A program made the translations under genes and the position numbers. The notes under the pieces were generated by a model. It ran no database searches and had not been told where the DNA came from. It saw only the letters and a program-made list of their open reading frames with translations. Positions 52,884 through 60,018 of a DNA stretch of 64,000 bases are shown here, piece after piece. Source of the DNA: an uncultured Aquimarina sp. (GTDB taxonomy: Bacteria; Bacteroidota; Bacteroidia; Flavobacteriales; Flavobacteriaceae); assembly GCF_947495315.1 (NCBI RefSeq), contig NZ_CANLYD010000007.1, positions 186,001 to 250,000 on the forward strand. The letters run 5' to 3'. The number at the start of each line of letters is the position of its first letter. Position 1 is the first letter of the stretch.

Positions 52884-52920
52884 TAACAACCAAGCTCAAC
52901 TGAGAATGCGCCTGGTTGTT
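52838..52920. repeat. Two tandem stem-loops with nested hairpins
   Basis: Stem 1 is CAAACCTTC (52838-52846) with GAAGGTTTG (52872-52880). Stem 2 is AACAACCA (52885-52892) with TGGTTGTT (52913-52920). Each loop contains a further small hairpin (ATCTcataAGAT; CTCAacTGAG). There is no T run on either strand. The compact double fold resembles a REP-like or recombination-site-like element, or a structured RNA; I cannot name it. Confidence 0.5.
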
Positions 52921-52961
52921 TGTACTTAGCACTATATCGGATTTTGACAATCTTATCAAGT

Positions 52962-53792
52962 TTACTGTTCTAATAGTGTCAACATATCAAGATTTTTGAG
53001 CTGTTGTTTTTCGATAGATAGGGCTTTATCGTTACCTTCTTTAAGGTAGCAATAGCATTTTATAAAATGCACTAAATCTGTTAGTTCCGGTGTGTAATCT
53101 ACAGGAGTTTTCTGGTTTAGTTTTTTAAGAACACTTTTACTTTTGCCAGCGATAGCTTTATTGAGCAACTTATATAACTGAACCTTGTGTAATAGGTCCT
53201 CATTTTTGCTTTTTTTTAGAATCACCTTGAATTGCTGATTACTTTGTTTTATGAATATGCTTTTGATTAAAGCATTGGATGGATCCATAGCAAGATTCTG
53301 ATACGCTACCCCGAGCTTAAAATAAGCCATACTACTATTTCGATTTTGAATTATGGGAATCATGGCAGTATATACGTTTTCTAGATCGGCATTAGGGATT
53401 TTTTTAAACCAGTTTATATACTCATCTGTGTGGATGTATCCTGTTTTTCTATCAATGACTGCTTTATTAGGATCCATAATTAATACTGTCGGAAGCGATT
53501 TTATATTAAAGTATTTGGCGAACTCTCTTTTTCTATCAAAATTTACTTTTACAAATACGAAATTATCTTTTATGGAATTAATCGCTGTTGTTTGCCAAAG
53601 CTTGCTATCCATTCTTTTACAGGGACCGCACCAACTAGCCCAAAAATCAACTACCATCCATTTTTTTTGTTCTATGGCAATCGCACGCCCTAACTTAAAA
53701 TCATCAATCCATTGCACCTGGGCTATTGTCGTTGTGGTGTGTAATAGAATTACGAATAAGACACTATACTTTAGTTGCTTTGCGTTTTTCAT
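52962..53792 (-). CDS. Secreted thioredoxin-like protein
   Basis: A 276-residue protein with signal peptide (VLFVILLHTTTTIAQ). The thioredoxin domain occupies about residues 30-145, with the active site W54-C55-G-P-C58 in VVDFWASWCGPCKRMD and the cis-proline block SLPTVLIMDPN. The C-terminal ~130 residues are helical (TPR-like, YFKLGVAYQNLAMDPSNAL). It would reduce or form disulfides in the periplasm. Its location between the two copies of the peptide leader and next to a six-cysteine secreted peptide gene makes a role in peptide disulfide formation conceivable, although it points the other way. Confidence 0.88.
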   Translation of the reverse strand: MKNAKQLKYSVLFVILLHTTTTIAQVQWIDDFKLGRAIAIEQKKWMVVDFWASWCGPCKRMDSKLWQTTAINSIKDNFVFVKVNFDRKREFAKYFNIKSLPTVLIMDPNKAVIDRKTGYIHTDEYINWFKKIPNADLENVYTAMIPIIQNRNSSMAYFKLGVAYQNLAMDPSNALIKSIFIKQSNQQFKVILKKSKNEDLLHKVQLYKLLNKAIAGKSKSVLKKLNQKTPVDYTPELTDLVHFIKCYCYLKEGNDKALSIEKQQLKNLDMLTLLEQ

Positions 53793-53863
53793 TGTTTTAA
53801 AATTATAGTACTACCAATCTGATTTTACAGAGGCTGGCTTTACCATATTAATTGATATTTTAG

Positions 53864-54250
53864 TTATATCATCTCATCATCCTTTGCATATTTACTAAAA
53901 CGTGCAATCCATCCATTCTCAATAGTAGCTTCTGCTTTTAGTATCTCGCTAATTTCTACAAAATTTACCATTCTATCTCCATCCTTATAAAACATTTTGT
54001 ACTCTTCATCTTTTTCTTCGAAAATTCTGAATAGTGCAAATAAAAAATTATTTTGAGTGCGATGTATAACTCGCTTTGGACCTTTTATTTGTTCATTGTT
54101 AAGACTTTTGATAAAATTTGCCTATTCAGCAATTATGAATGGAGGATTTTCTTTTTTTCTTAATTCACCTATATAGCTAATTCCAGAATCATAACATTCG
54201 GAAATTATCTTTTTTCCGAAATTATCTAATATTTCTTTGTTAGACTTCAT
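53864..54250 (-). pseudogene. Gene for small hypothetical protein broken by in-frame TAG
   Basis: From ATG at 54248-54250 the frame runs 42 codons (start MKSNKEILDNFGKKIISECY), meets TAG at 54122-54124, then continues in the same frame for 85 further codons to TAA at 53864-53866. Both halves have coding character (for example FALFRIFEEKDEEYKMFYKD and ENGWIARFSKYAKDDEM). The original product would be about 128 residues, soluble and charged. I do not recognise the family. One base change, true nonsense mutation or sequencing error, explains it. Confidence 0.7.
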
Positions 54251-54673
54251 TATAAAATTACTTAAGGGTTAATACCGTTCTAAGGTATATTTTTTATTCT
54301 GATACGCCTTGATCAATTAGATTCTCTAATGCCATACTTTTAATTTTTTATGATTACTATTCTTATATGTGTTCGACTCTCTGGAGAGCCACCATAAGAA
54401 TGTGTAAGGAAGTATGGAATTGTTACCTTGGATTTTAAAGTTTTTTTAATAATCTACTATTATTGCTGCTAATCATACCGCTCCGCCTTAGGAAAAAACT
54501 AAAGGAAACTATGTTTTATACAAGTTCTTGAACCAAAAAGAAAAATCTTTAGAGAAATCATAACTAACAAAAAAAAACAACAAATTCCCCATTTTAGCGT
54601 TACTAAAATTTATAGACACAAACCTCAAGTGTCTCTAAATGTTTGGGGAAATATCATTCTTAAAACCTTAATT
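54251..54673. other. 423-bp intergenic region upstream of GG-leader peptide gene
   Basis: Holds leader copy B (54555-54682). It also has a 14-codon minus-strand mini-frame (54294-54335, MALENLIDQGVSE) and a tRNA-3'-end-like stretch at 54371-54394 (see findings). No gene of normal size is present. Confidence 0.55.
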
Positions 54674-54682
54674 ATGTTAAAA
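54555..54682 (+). repeat. Leader repeat, copy B (with inverted repeat 54610-54638)
   Basis: Counterpart of 52713-52835. The inverted repeat TTATAGACA / TGTCTCTAA (54610-54618 and 54630-54638) keeps the 11-nt loop and has one mismatch against the perfect version in copy A. The distance to the ATG is 36 bp here and 35 bp in copy A. Conservation of stem, loop and start region suggests a regulated 5' leader or operator. Confidence 0.85.
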
Positions 54683-54868
54683 AACATTTTAAATTTAAAA
54701 GACGCTCAAACGCTTAGCAAAGAAGAACAAAGATCTGTAAATGGAGGTAATTTAGGGATTTGCCCTAATCCAGTTGATCCTCAACTATGTAGGTCTTGTG
54801 GCGGATTTCCATTATCAAACGGTTGTTGTCTTGGAGATCAGGAAACCATTGGATGTGTTGGATTATAA
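54674..54868 (+). CDS. Double-glycine-leader, cysteine-rich secreted peptide (bacteriocin-like precursor)
   Basis: A 64-residue precursor. The leader LKDAQTLSKEEQRSVNGG ends in a double-glycine site (G24-G25), the type recognised by C39-peptidase ABC exporters. The 39-residue core contains six cysteines (C30, C39, C42, C51, C52, C61) and many Gly/Pro. The cores of such Bacteroidota peptides may be disulfide-bonded or modified. A GTG frame beginning at 54629 would add 15 residues but lies inside the conserved leader, so I use the ATG. No exporter, modification enzyme or immunity gene is recognisable in the window. A terminator follows at 54891. Confidence 0.85.
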   Translation: MLKNILNLKDAQTLSKEEQRSVNGGNLGICPNPVDPQLCRSCGGFPLSNGCCLGDQETIGCVGL

Positions 54869-54890
54869 ATTTATAATAAGTAACTAATTG

Positions 54891-54937
54891 AAAAAAGGCA
54901 GTCCTAATCTGAAAATCATTTCTGGGTTGCCTTTTTT
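54891..54937. terminator. Bidirectional terminator after peptide gene
   Basis: AAAAAAGGCA (54891-54900) pairs with TGCCTTTTTT (54928-54937) around a 27-nt partly paired loop. It serves the peptide gene and the convergent barrel protein gene that ends at 54946. Confidence 0.8.
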
Positions 54938-54945
54938 ACATTTAA

Positions 54946-56208
54946 TTAAAAATACTGCCCAATCCCAAATACAAATCCATTTGTCGAGTCATCCGTAATC
55001 CCATATCCATAATCTATCCTGAATATTGCATTAAAAATACGTTTGTGCATAAAACGCAATCCTACACCTGGATATACTCTAAAATTCTGAGAATCTCCAA
55101 AATCTCCAAAATCTCCTCCTGGATTTCGCCAGCTACCCCCATCTATAAAAACATTACTCTGCAACACGAACCAATCTTTGTCATACAAGGTATGTCTGTA
55201 CTCCGTGTTTAGTACGATTACTCCGGTTCCTCTATCAATTGTATTACCTACACCTCTAATATTAAGATTATTATCTACGGCAAAAGGTGCAAAGGGTGAA
55301 TCATCATTAGTTGCCAATCCAAGACGTAATCTAGATGCCCAATTACCTTTTTTTCCTATTCTGTGATAATACAAAAAATCATTCCAGCCAATTAAAAAAT
55401 CAGGTAAAACATTTTCTGTACTGATTACATATTGAAAATTAGCTATACTCCTAAATCCAGATACATATTGAAAATCATAATCAAGATTGTTATACTCGTA
55501 GATTAACTTGTACAATAATTTATTGACATCAAAGTCCAGCGGTACATCCGGACCTGTTGCTCCTCTTTTGTAGCTATAATCTTCATTAAAGTAATTTACT
55601 CCCAACTCCACTCGATGCTGAAAATTAAACTCATACAATCCCAGCAATTCATAAGATGTGTTATTGTATCTATAATCTGCAGTACCAGTATCCAAAAAAA
55701 CAGGTTCCTGAGTGGTGAGGTTTTGATAATTAAAAGCTAGGCCAATTTTACTGCTAAACAAATATGGAGCTCGCAGGTTAATCCCAAAGGAACTATATAT
55801 GTCATCTTGATAAAATCCTCCGAAAGTAATATTCTGACCAAAGAGATTAAATTCATATAAACCAACTCTAAACGCAAACTCATCATCATTAGTTGTATAC
55901 ACATTCGCACTAGGAATGATAGTGAAATTTTCTTCTATAGTATAAAAAACATTATACTCTCCTTCTTTTTGCGCTTCGAAAACCTGATAATAAGCATGAG
56001 CGACCGATGGCAATCTTTTAATTCTTTTGATATCCTCTTCAATTGCAATTGAATCCAAAGTTGCTCCTGCTTTTACTTTTGCAATTTTTTTGATGAATGA
56101 CGCCTTAGTTTTTTTATTTCCCTGTACTTTGAGATCAACAATTTTTAATTCCTGTGCATAGTTGATAAAACAATAAAATAGCGCGGTTAATAAAATGAAC
56201 CTTTTCAT
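54946..56208 (-). CDS. POTRA + beta-barrel outer membrane protein (BamA/Omp85-like, short)
   Basis: About 420 residues from the Met chosen here; nine more precede it in frame. This start gives a clear signal peptide MKRFILLTALFYCFINYAQ. A single POTRA-like domain follows (LKIVDLKVQGNKKTKASFIK...). The rest is a barrel with the Omp85-type block NIRGVGNTIDRGTGVIVLNT and a terminal strand ending GIGQYF. It is much shorter than BamA, so an Omp85 relative for insertion or secretion of a specific partner is more likely. It is the last gene of the minus-strand envelope operon. Confidence 0.85.
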   Translation of the reverse strand: MKRFILLTALFYCFINYAQELKIVDLKVQGNKKTKASFIKKIAKVKAGATLDSIAIEEDIKRIKRLPSVAHAYYQVFEAQKEGEYNVFYTIEENFTIIPSANVYTTNDDEFAFRVGLYEFNLFGQNITFGGFYQDDIYSSFGINLRAPYLFSSKIGLAFNYQNLTTQEPVFLDTGTADYRYNNTSYELLGLYEFNFQHRVELGVNYFNEDYSYKRGATGPDVPLDFDVNKLLYKLIYEYNNLDYDFQYVSGFRSIANFQYVISTENVLPDFLIGWNDFLYYHRIGKKGNWASRLRLGLATNDDSPFAPFAVDNNLNIRGVGNTIDRGTGVIVLNTEYRHTLYDKDWFVLQSNVFIDGGSWRNPGGDFGDFGDSQNFRVYPGVGLRFMHKRIFNAIFRIDYGYGITDDSTNGFVFGIGQYF

Positions 56209-56212
56209 AACT

Positions 56213-56944
56213 CTAAGGTGTAAAGTTTTTTTCAATAAATAAATTCACCCAATTATCTTCGCTTACTCCCATTAAAGTAAAATTATAAGAATCCATTAGG
56301 TCTAGTTGTGGTGGTGTTCCTTGGGTAATATTTAAAACTACATTATCCAGTTTATAATACTGAAACTGTTTTTGAAAAGTATACGTTCCAGAAAGCAATT
56401 CATCATCGGTATCAGAAACTAGCTGGAAATATATCCTGTTATCATCAATAAAACCGTCATTCCAGCTAAAAGACGGCATCGCCTCAATAACTGTAGTAAT
56501 CGCTACTTCATTAGTAAACTCTGTAGGCTTAGTAATATGCTTTAGTCTAATTGGATTAGACAAGTGTAGTTTTCCTTCTTCAAAAAAAGTAATAATCACC
56601 CATTTTTCTTCAGTAATAATAAATTTTTTGAGATATCCGTTAAAAAAATCCGAAGATTCTATATCAATATGCATATAATTTTGATAATTATCTTTATCCA
56701 CATCTATTCCAGAAGTCTCATAATATCGTATATCTGTTACACCCGGCCTTGGATACACATAAGTAATAATGGTATTTTGATCTGATTTAGATCCCGATGC
56801 GCAAGCAATCACATTATTAATTTCTATTTCATTAGTATCCACAAGTGAAGCCAAAGAATTATCCAATTGTATAGTATTTTCATCATTGTTACACGCATAT
56901 AGAATGCAACATAACATGAGTACTATATAATTGGTTTTAGTCAT
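56213..56944 (-). CDS. Hypothetical lipoprotein
   Basis: A 243-residue lipoprotein (LCCILYACNND; lipid Cys at 18). Beta-strand-rich, with no recognised domain. The start overlaps the end of the GH113-like gene by 8 bp, and the stop lies 4 bp before the Omp85-like gene, so the three are translationally coupled. Possibly a surface substrate or accessory of the barrel protein. Confidence 0.75.
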   Translation of the reverse strand: MTKTNYIVLMLCCILYACNNDENTIQLDNSLASLVDTNEIEINNVIACASGSKSDQNTIITYVYPRPGVTDIRYYETSGIDVDKDNYQNYMHIDIESSDFFNGYLKKFIITEEKWVIITFFEEGKLHLSNPIRLKHITKPTEFTNEVAITTVIEAMPSFSWNDGFIDDNRIYFQLVSDTDDELLSGTYTFQKQFQYYKLDNVVLNITQGTPPQLDLMDSYNFTLMGVSEDNWVNLFIEKNFTP

Positions 56945-57935
56945 CTTTATATAATGATTGTATTAACTTTTCTGCTGGTTTATTCTGTATGGTAAACCTA
57001 TTATTATCTTCACCTCCTACCTCATCATGATTATGATACCATTTCCAAAGAAAGCCTCCTTTAAACCAAGGTTCTCTCCAAAATTCTTCATACAATGCTG
57101 TTAGAGCATTATTTTGAGCCATTAGATCTACATTTCCATTCATTTTATTAGAATCCCAAGGTTCTTTTCCTGTATAATGAACACTTCTATATCCATATTC
57201 TGTAAACAAAACCGGTTTTCCGATAGTTCTCTGCAATGTCACTATTTTACTTTTATGCTGCTGCCAACCGTCTCTTAACTCCTCTACAGTAGGTGTTTTA
57301 CTATCAGAAACCGGAAAATATGCATCCACACCTATATAATCTAGCTGATCCCAGAACGGAGCATTGGCAAACTGATCCCAGTTCTCTGCATAGGTCAACT
57401 TTCCTTTATATACTGATTTTATTTTCTTTATGAGCTCACTCCAATATTCAGGTCTTTTTTGTACAAAAGTGTGCAATTCAGTACCAATACATAAAATAGG
57501 AACTTTCATTTCTTGACCTAATCGAGCATATAACATAATGAAATCTTCATAAGAATTCTCGAAAGTCTTCCAGTCTTCTTCAGAATCCATAGAAATATTA
57601 CCTGTAAACTCTCCTCTCCAAACCCAAATCTGAGGTTTTAGCATTACTTTAATCCTTTTTTGATTCAGTAATTCAATCGTACGTTTTACTCCATCTGCTC
57701 GCTCTCCCCACCATTGCCTTTCTATATTAAAAACAACTGATGGTTCTTTTAAATTTTTAACAAAACCAAAAGGCATTACGGCTGCCCAATTTGCATTAAT
57801 TTTCACAACAGGATCTACATTGGTTTCATTGATTTCTTTGGGAGAACCTACAAAACTGATTCCGTTAATTTTAGATTCCTGACTAGAACAACCGGAACAA
57901 AATAAGCTGATTAGCAGTATAAAAAGGTTTCGCAT
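56937..57935 (-). CDS. GH113-like glycoside hydrolase lipoprotein
   Basis: A 332-residue lipoprotein (LISLFCSGCSS). A TIM-barrel hydrolase of the GH113/clan GH-A kind. The likely acid/base is E153 (LCIGTELHTFV) and the nucleophile E246 (VLFTEYGYRS). ADGVKRTIELLNQKRIKVMLKP-like and YIGVDAYFPVS blocks agree. GH113 is best known for beta-mannanase activity, but the Bacteroidota lipoproteins of this type are poorly characterised. Companion genes (lipoprotein, Omp85-like, barrel, DUF547) point to an envelope job rather than a classic utilisation locus. Confidence 0.85.
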   Translation of the reverse strand: MRNLFILLISLFCSGCSSQESKINGISFVGSPKEINETNVDPVVKINANWAAVMPFGFVKNLKEPSVVFNIERQWWGERADGVKRTIELLNQKRIKVMLKPQIWVWRGEFTGNISMDSEEDWKTFENSYEDFIMLYARLGQEMKVPILCIGTELHTFVQKRPEYWSELIKKIKSVYKGKLTYAENWDQFANAPFWDQLDYIGVDAYFPVSDSKTPTVEELRDGWQQHKSKIVTLQRTIGKPVLFTEYGYRSVHYTGKEPWDSNKMNGNVDLMAQNNALTALYEEFWREPWFKGGFLWKWYHNHDEVGGEDNNRFTIQNKPAEKLIQSLYKDD

Positions 57936-57984
57936 GCTTTACTTTTTTATACTGCTGAAAATACAATTTATATTTTATAATTGC

Positions 57985-58920
57985 CTAAAATATGGCTCTT
58001 AAACCTAAGCTAAATGTTTGCCCTAATCCTTGAAAATTATTCCCTCTAACAATCTTTCCAAAAGATGCTTCCAAATTTAGAATGTCTGTCAATTGATATT
58101 TTCCTCCAAAACCTAAAGATGTAGAATTCTGAGCAAAATCATTTCCTAAATCAAGAAGAAAAGCTTGTTGGGTATTTATAAAAACTGTTGATTTTGATGT
58201 TGGAAAATAACTTAGAAAAGCACTCAAAGGTAAAAACAAACTGTTATTTGCAAAACGTTCGCTTACATTTTCTTGTGATCCATCTGCCTCACTTGACTTT
58301 TCTCCAAAATTATATTTAAAATCTACTTCAGTAAAAAGCTGCCATTTATTACCTCCGAAAGTATGGTCAAAAAAGAATTTTGTTTCCCAGGCAAAACTTC
58401 TCTGATCCAAGAATGAAAAAACATCATCATTAACCGTATCAGGAGCATCTTCGAATACTGGAATAATAAACGATGTAGTAAAAGAGAAATTAGCTATACT
58501 TCTAAATGGTTGTACTCTAATCGCTGGAGCTATTGTAGTTAATCCAGATCTTCTATCATTTCCATTATCTTCAAAAGAAAAAACATCCAAAGCTCCTTGA
58601 CCTCCTAATGCATTTGACCTAACTTGAAAAACTGCTCCAACATTTATTCGTGAATTCTCGCTAATCCCTGTAAATATTTCTGTAGTATTCGTAAAGAATG
58701 TTTGTCTATCTATAGTAACAGAATTTGATCGAGAATCAGTTTGTTCAGTTTGTGTATAAATACTATTAAAAAATTTAATATCCCACTGTCCTTTTTTCAA
58801 TAGTTTTGATGGTGTAAACTCTTGTATATTCGATACATCAGGATCATCATCCTGTGCAAATCCAAAAGTGATTGTTAGGCATAGAAAAAGTGTAGTTATG
58901 ATATTTTTAGTTGATTTCAT
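57985..58920 (-). CDS. Outer membrane beta-barrel protein
   Basis: A 311-residue protein with signal peptide (TITFGFAQ) and barrel-like alternating strands ending in FSLGLRAIF, with a C-terminal Phe. It has repeated aromatic strand ends (LFLPLSAFLSYFP, TSLGFGGKYQL). Family not recognised. It lies 49 bp before the GH113-like gene and 66 bp after DUF547 copy 3. Confidence 0.8.
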   Translation of the reverse strand: MKSTKNIITTLFLCLTITFGFAQDDDPDVSNIQEFTPSKLLKKGQWDIKFFNSIYTQTEQTDSRSNSVTIDRQTFFTNTTEIFTGISENSRINVGAVFQVRSNALGGQGALDVFSFEDNGNDRRSGLTTIAPAIRVQPFRSIANFSFTTSFIIPVFEDAPDTVNDDVFSFLDQRSFAWETKFFFDHTFGGNKWQLFTEVDFKYNFGEKSSEADGSQENVSERFANNSLFLPLSAFLSYFPTSKSTVFINTQQAFLLDLGNDFAQNSTSLGFGGKYQLTDILNLEASFGKIVRGNNFQGLGQTFSLGLRAIF

Positions 58921-58986
58921 GATGTAAGTAAATTATATGATTAAAGCATTTTAAGGATTGGTTACCCTATTTGTATGATGTTATAT

Positions 58987-59697
58987 TTATTTGATGATAT
59001 TTAAACTCCAGTTGTACGAGTAATACGATACTTTTGCTCCTGCAGGTATTTTTTCTTTTCTGAATTGATTTACATAATCTATCTCAGAACCGTTTTGTGT
59101 AAAATCATCTTTGTACCATTCGAATATTTGAGAAAGCTGTACCTTTTTCCCTTTTACTTTGATAAAATTAGGATTGTTTAAAGCTATTGTTGTCTGACGC
59201 TGTAGTTGCTTTTCCAAAATAGATGGTTTATATGCTTCTGGAATAATAGGAGGACATCCTAATCCTGCACATACCAACACAAAATGAAAACGAGCTTCTG
59301 TTGGGAAGTTTTTTCGAAGAATCTTATTTTCTAAATCATTTAATGTCGTCGATTTACCAGCTAAAGTATAAATAACTTTATCAAAAAAACCTTTGATATC
59401 CAATGGAGACTTTGTTGGGTAGTTATTTACAATCCCTTTTATCACAGATAGATTATATCCATTTATGAAGAACGCCTGATAAGTTTTAGCGTCGCTTTTG
59501 GAAACACTGATACCAGCAGCTATATCTAATAACTCATCTAAGGTCGCGGGATCATTTTTTATGGTTTTATAATCAACTTTTCCATCGGTGACGTGCTCTT
59601 TGAAAAAAGCATCAGACTTCGTAAAAAAATCGGTTGTACTTTGAGAAAAACCAATAGTGACTGGAAGAAAAGCCAATAAGAAAATTAATTTTTTCAT
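58987..59697 (-). CDS. DUF547 protein, copy 3
   Basis: A 236-residue protein with signal peptide (FLPVTIGFSQ). DUF547 blocks: DGKVDYKTIKNDP, FFINGYNLSVIKGIVNNYP, LNDLENKILRKNFP, and VCAGLGCPPIIPEAY, which keeps both cysteines. It ends in SYNWSLN as the two 45-47 kb copies do. It heads the minus-strand envelope operon. Function unknown. Confidence 0.88.
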   Translation of the reverse strand: MKKLIFLLAFLPVTIGFSQSTTDFFTKSDAFFKEHVTDGKVDYKTIKNDPATLDELLDIAAGISVSKSDAKTYQAFFINGYNLSVIKGIVNNYPTKSPLDIKGFFDKVIYTLAGKSTTLNDLENKILRKNFPTEARFHFVLVCAGLGCPPIIPEAYKPSILEKQLQRQTTIALNNPNFIKVKGKKVQLSQIFEWYKDDFTQNGSEIDYVNQFRKEKIPAGAKVSYYSYNWSLNIIK

Positions 59698-60018
59698 GAT
59701 TTAATGTTTTTATAAACTTCATTAAATGAAGCTGTTTTTATATGAGTTAATATGGTTTATGTTTACCTTGGCAACTGGCATTGAGTCGAAGGGCATACTT
59801 GCTACTTACAAATTATTTTGGATTTGTTTAAAAGAAACTTATCTCCATTTCGAAAAGAGATTACTGTTCGAATTCCTTACCAAAACTTACAGAAGCACAG
59901 CTTTTTAGATTAATTCTAAATTATTAATTCTCTTTAAGTTCTTATATTTATGAACGACTTACAGACAGAAGCTTCATTTTTTAACACTAAAAATCGAATT
60001 CAACTAACACACAACTTT
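59698..60018. other. 321-bp divergent intergenic region
   Basis: No convincing gene. A GAGTCGAA motif (59783-59790) in TTGAGTCGAAGGGC resembles the GAGyGnAGTCGAAG-type dispersed sequence I associate with flavobacterial intergenic regions. The promoters of the DUF547 operon and of the oxidoreductase gene must lie here. Confidence 0.4.

Larger units (their letters stand above)
52612..52961. other. 350-bp gap with duplicated peptide leader and two-hairpin element
   Basis: Non-coding except for a 19-codon mini-frame. It contains a near copy (52713-52835) of the sequence upstream of the GG-leader peptide gene at 54674, the mini-frame MLKGKPSSHKIRVISEGL (52827-52883), and two adjacent stem-loops (52838-52920). 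It then runs into the end of the thioredoxin-like gene. Confidence 0.7.

Noticed and set aside
54294..54335. 13-residue minus-strand mini-frame (MALENLIDQGVSE)
   Set aside because: Too short to support without conservation or expression evidence; no recognisable motif.
54629..54673. GTG-initiated N-terminal extension of the peptide precursor
   Set aside because: It lies inside the conserved leader repeat, whose copy A has no equivalent extended frame; the ATG at 54674 gives a standard GG leader.
59726..59908. 60-residue plus-strand frame between the DUF547 operon and the oxidoreductase gene
   Set aside because: Composition does not look like a protein of this genome and no motif or coupling supports it; treated as intergenic.
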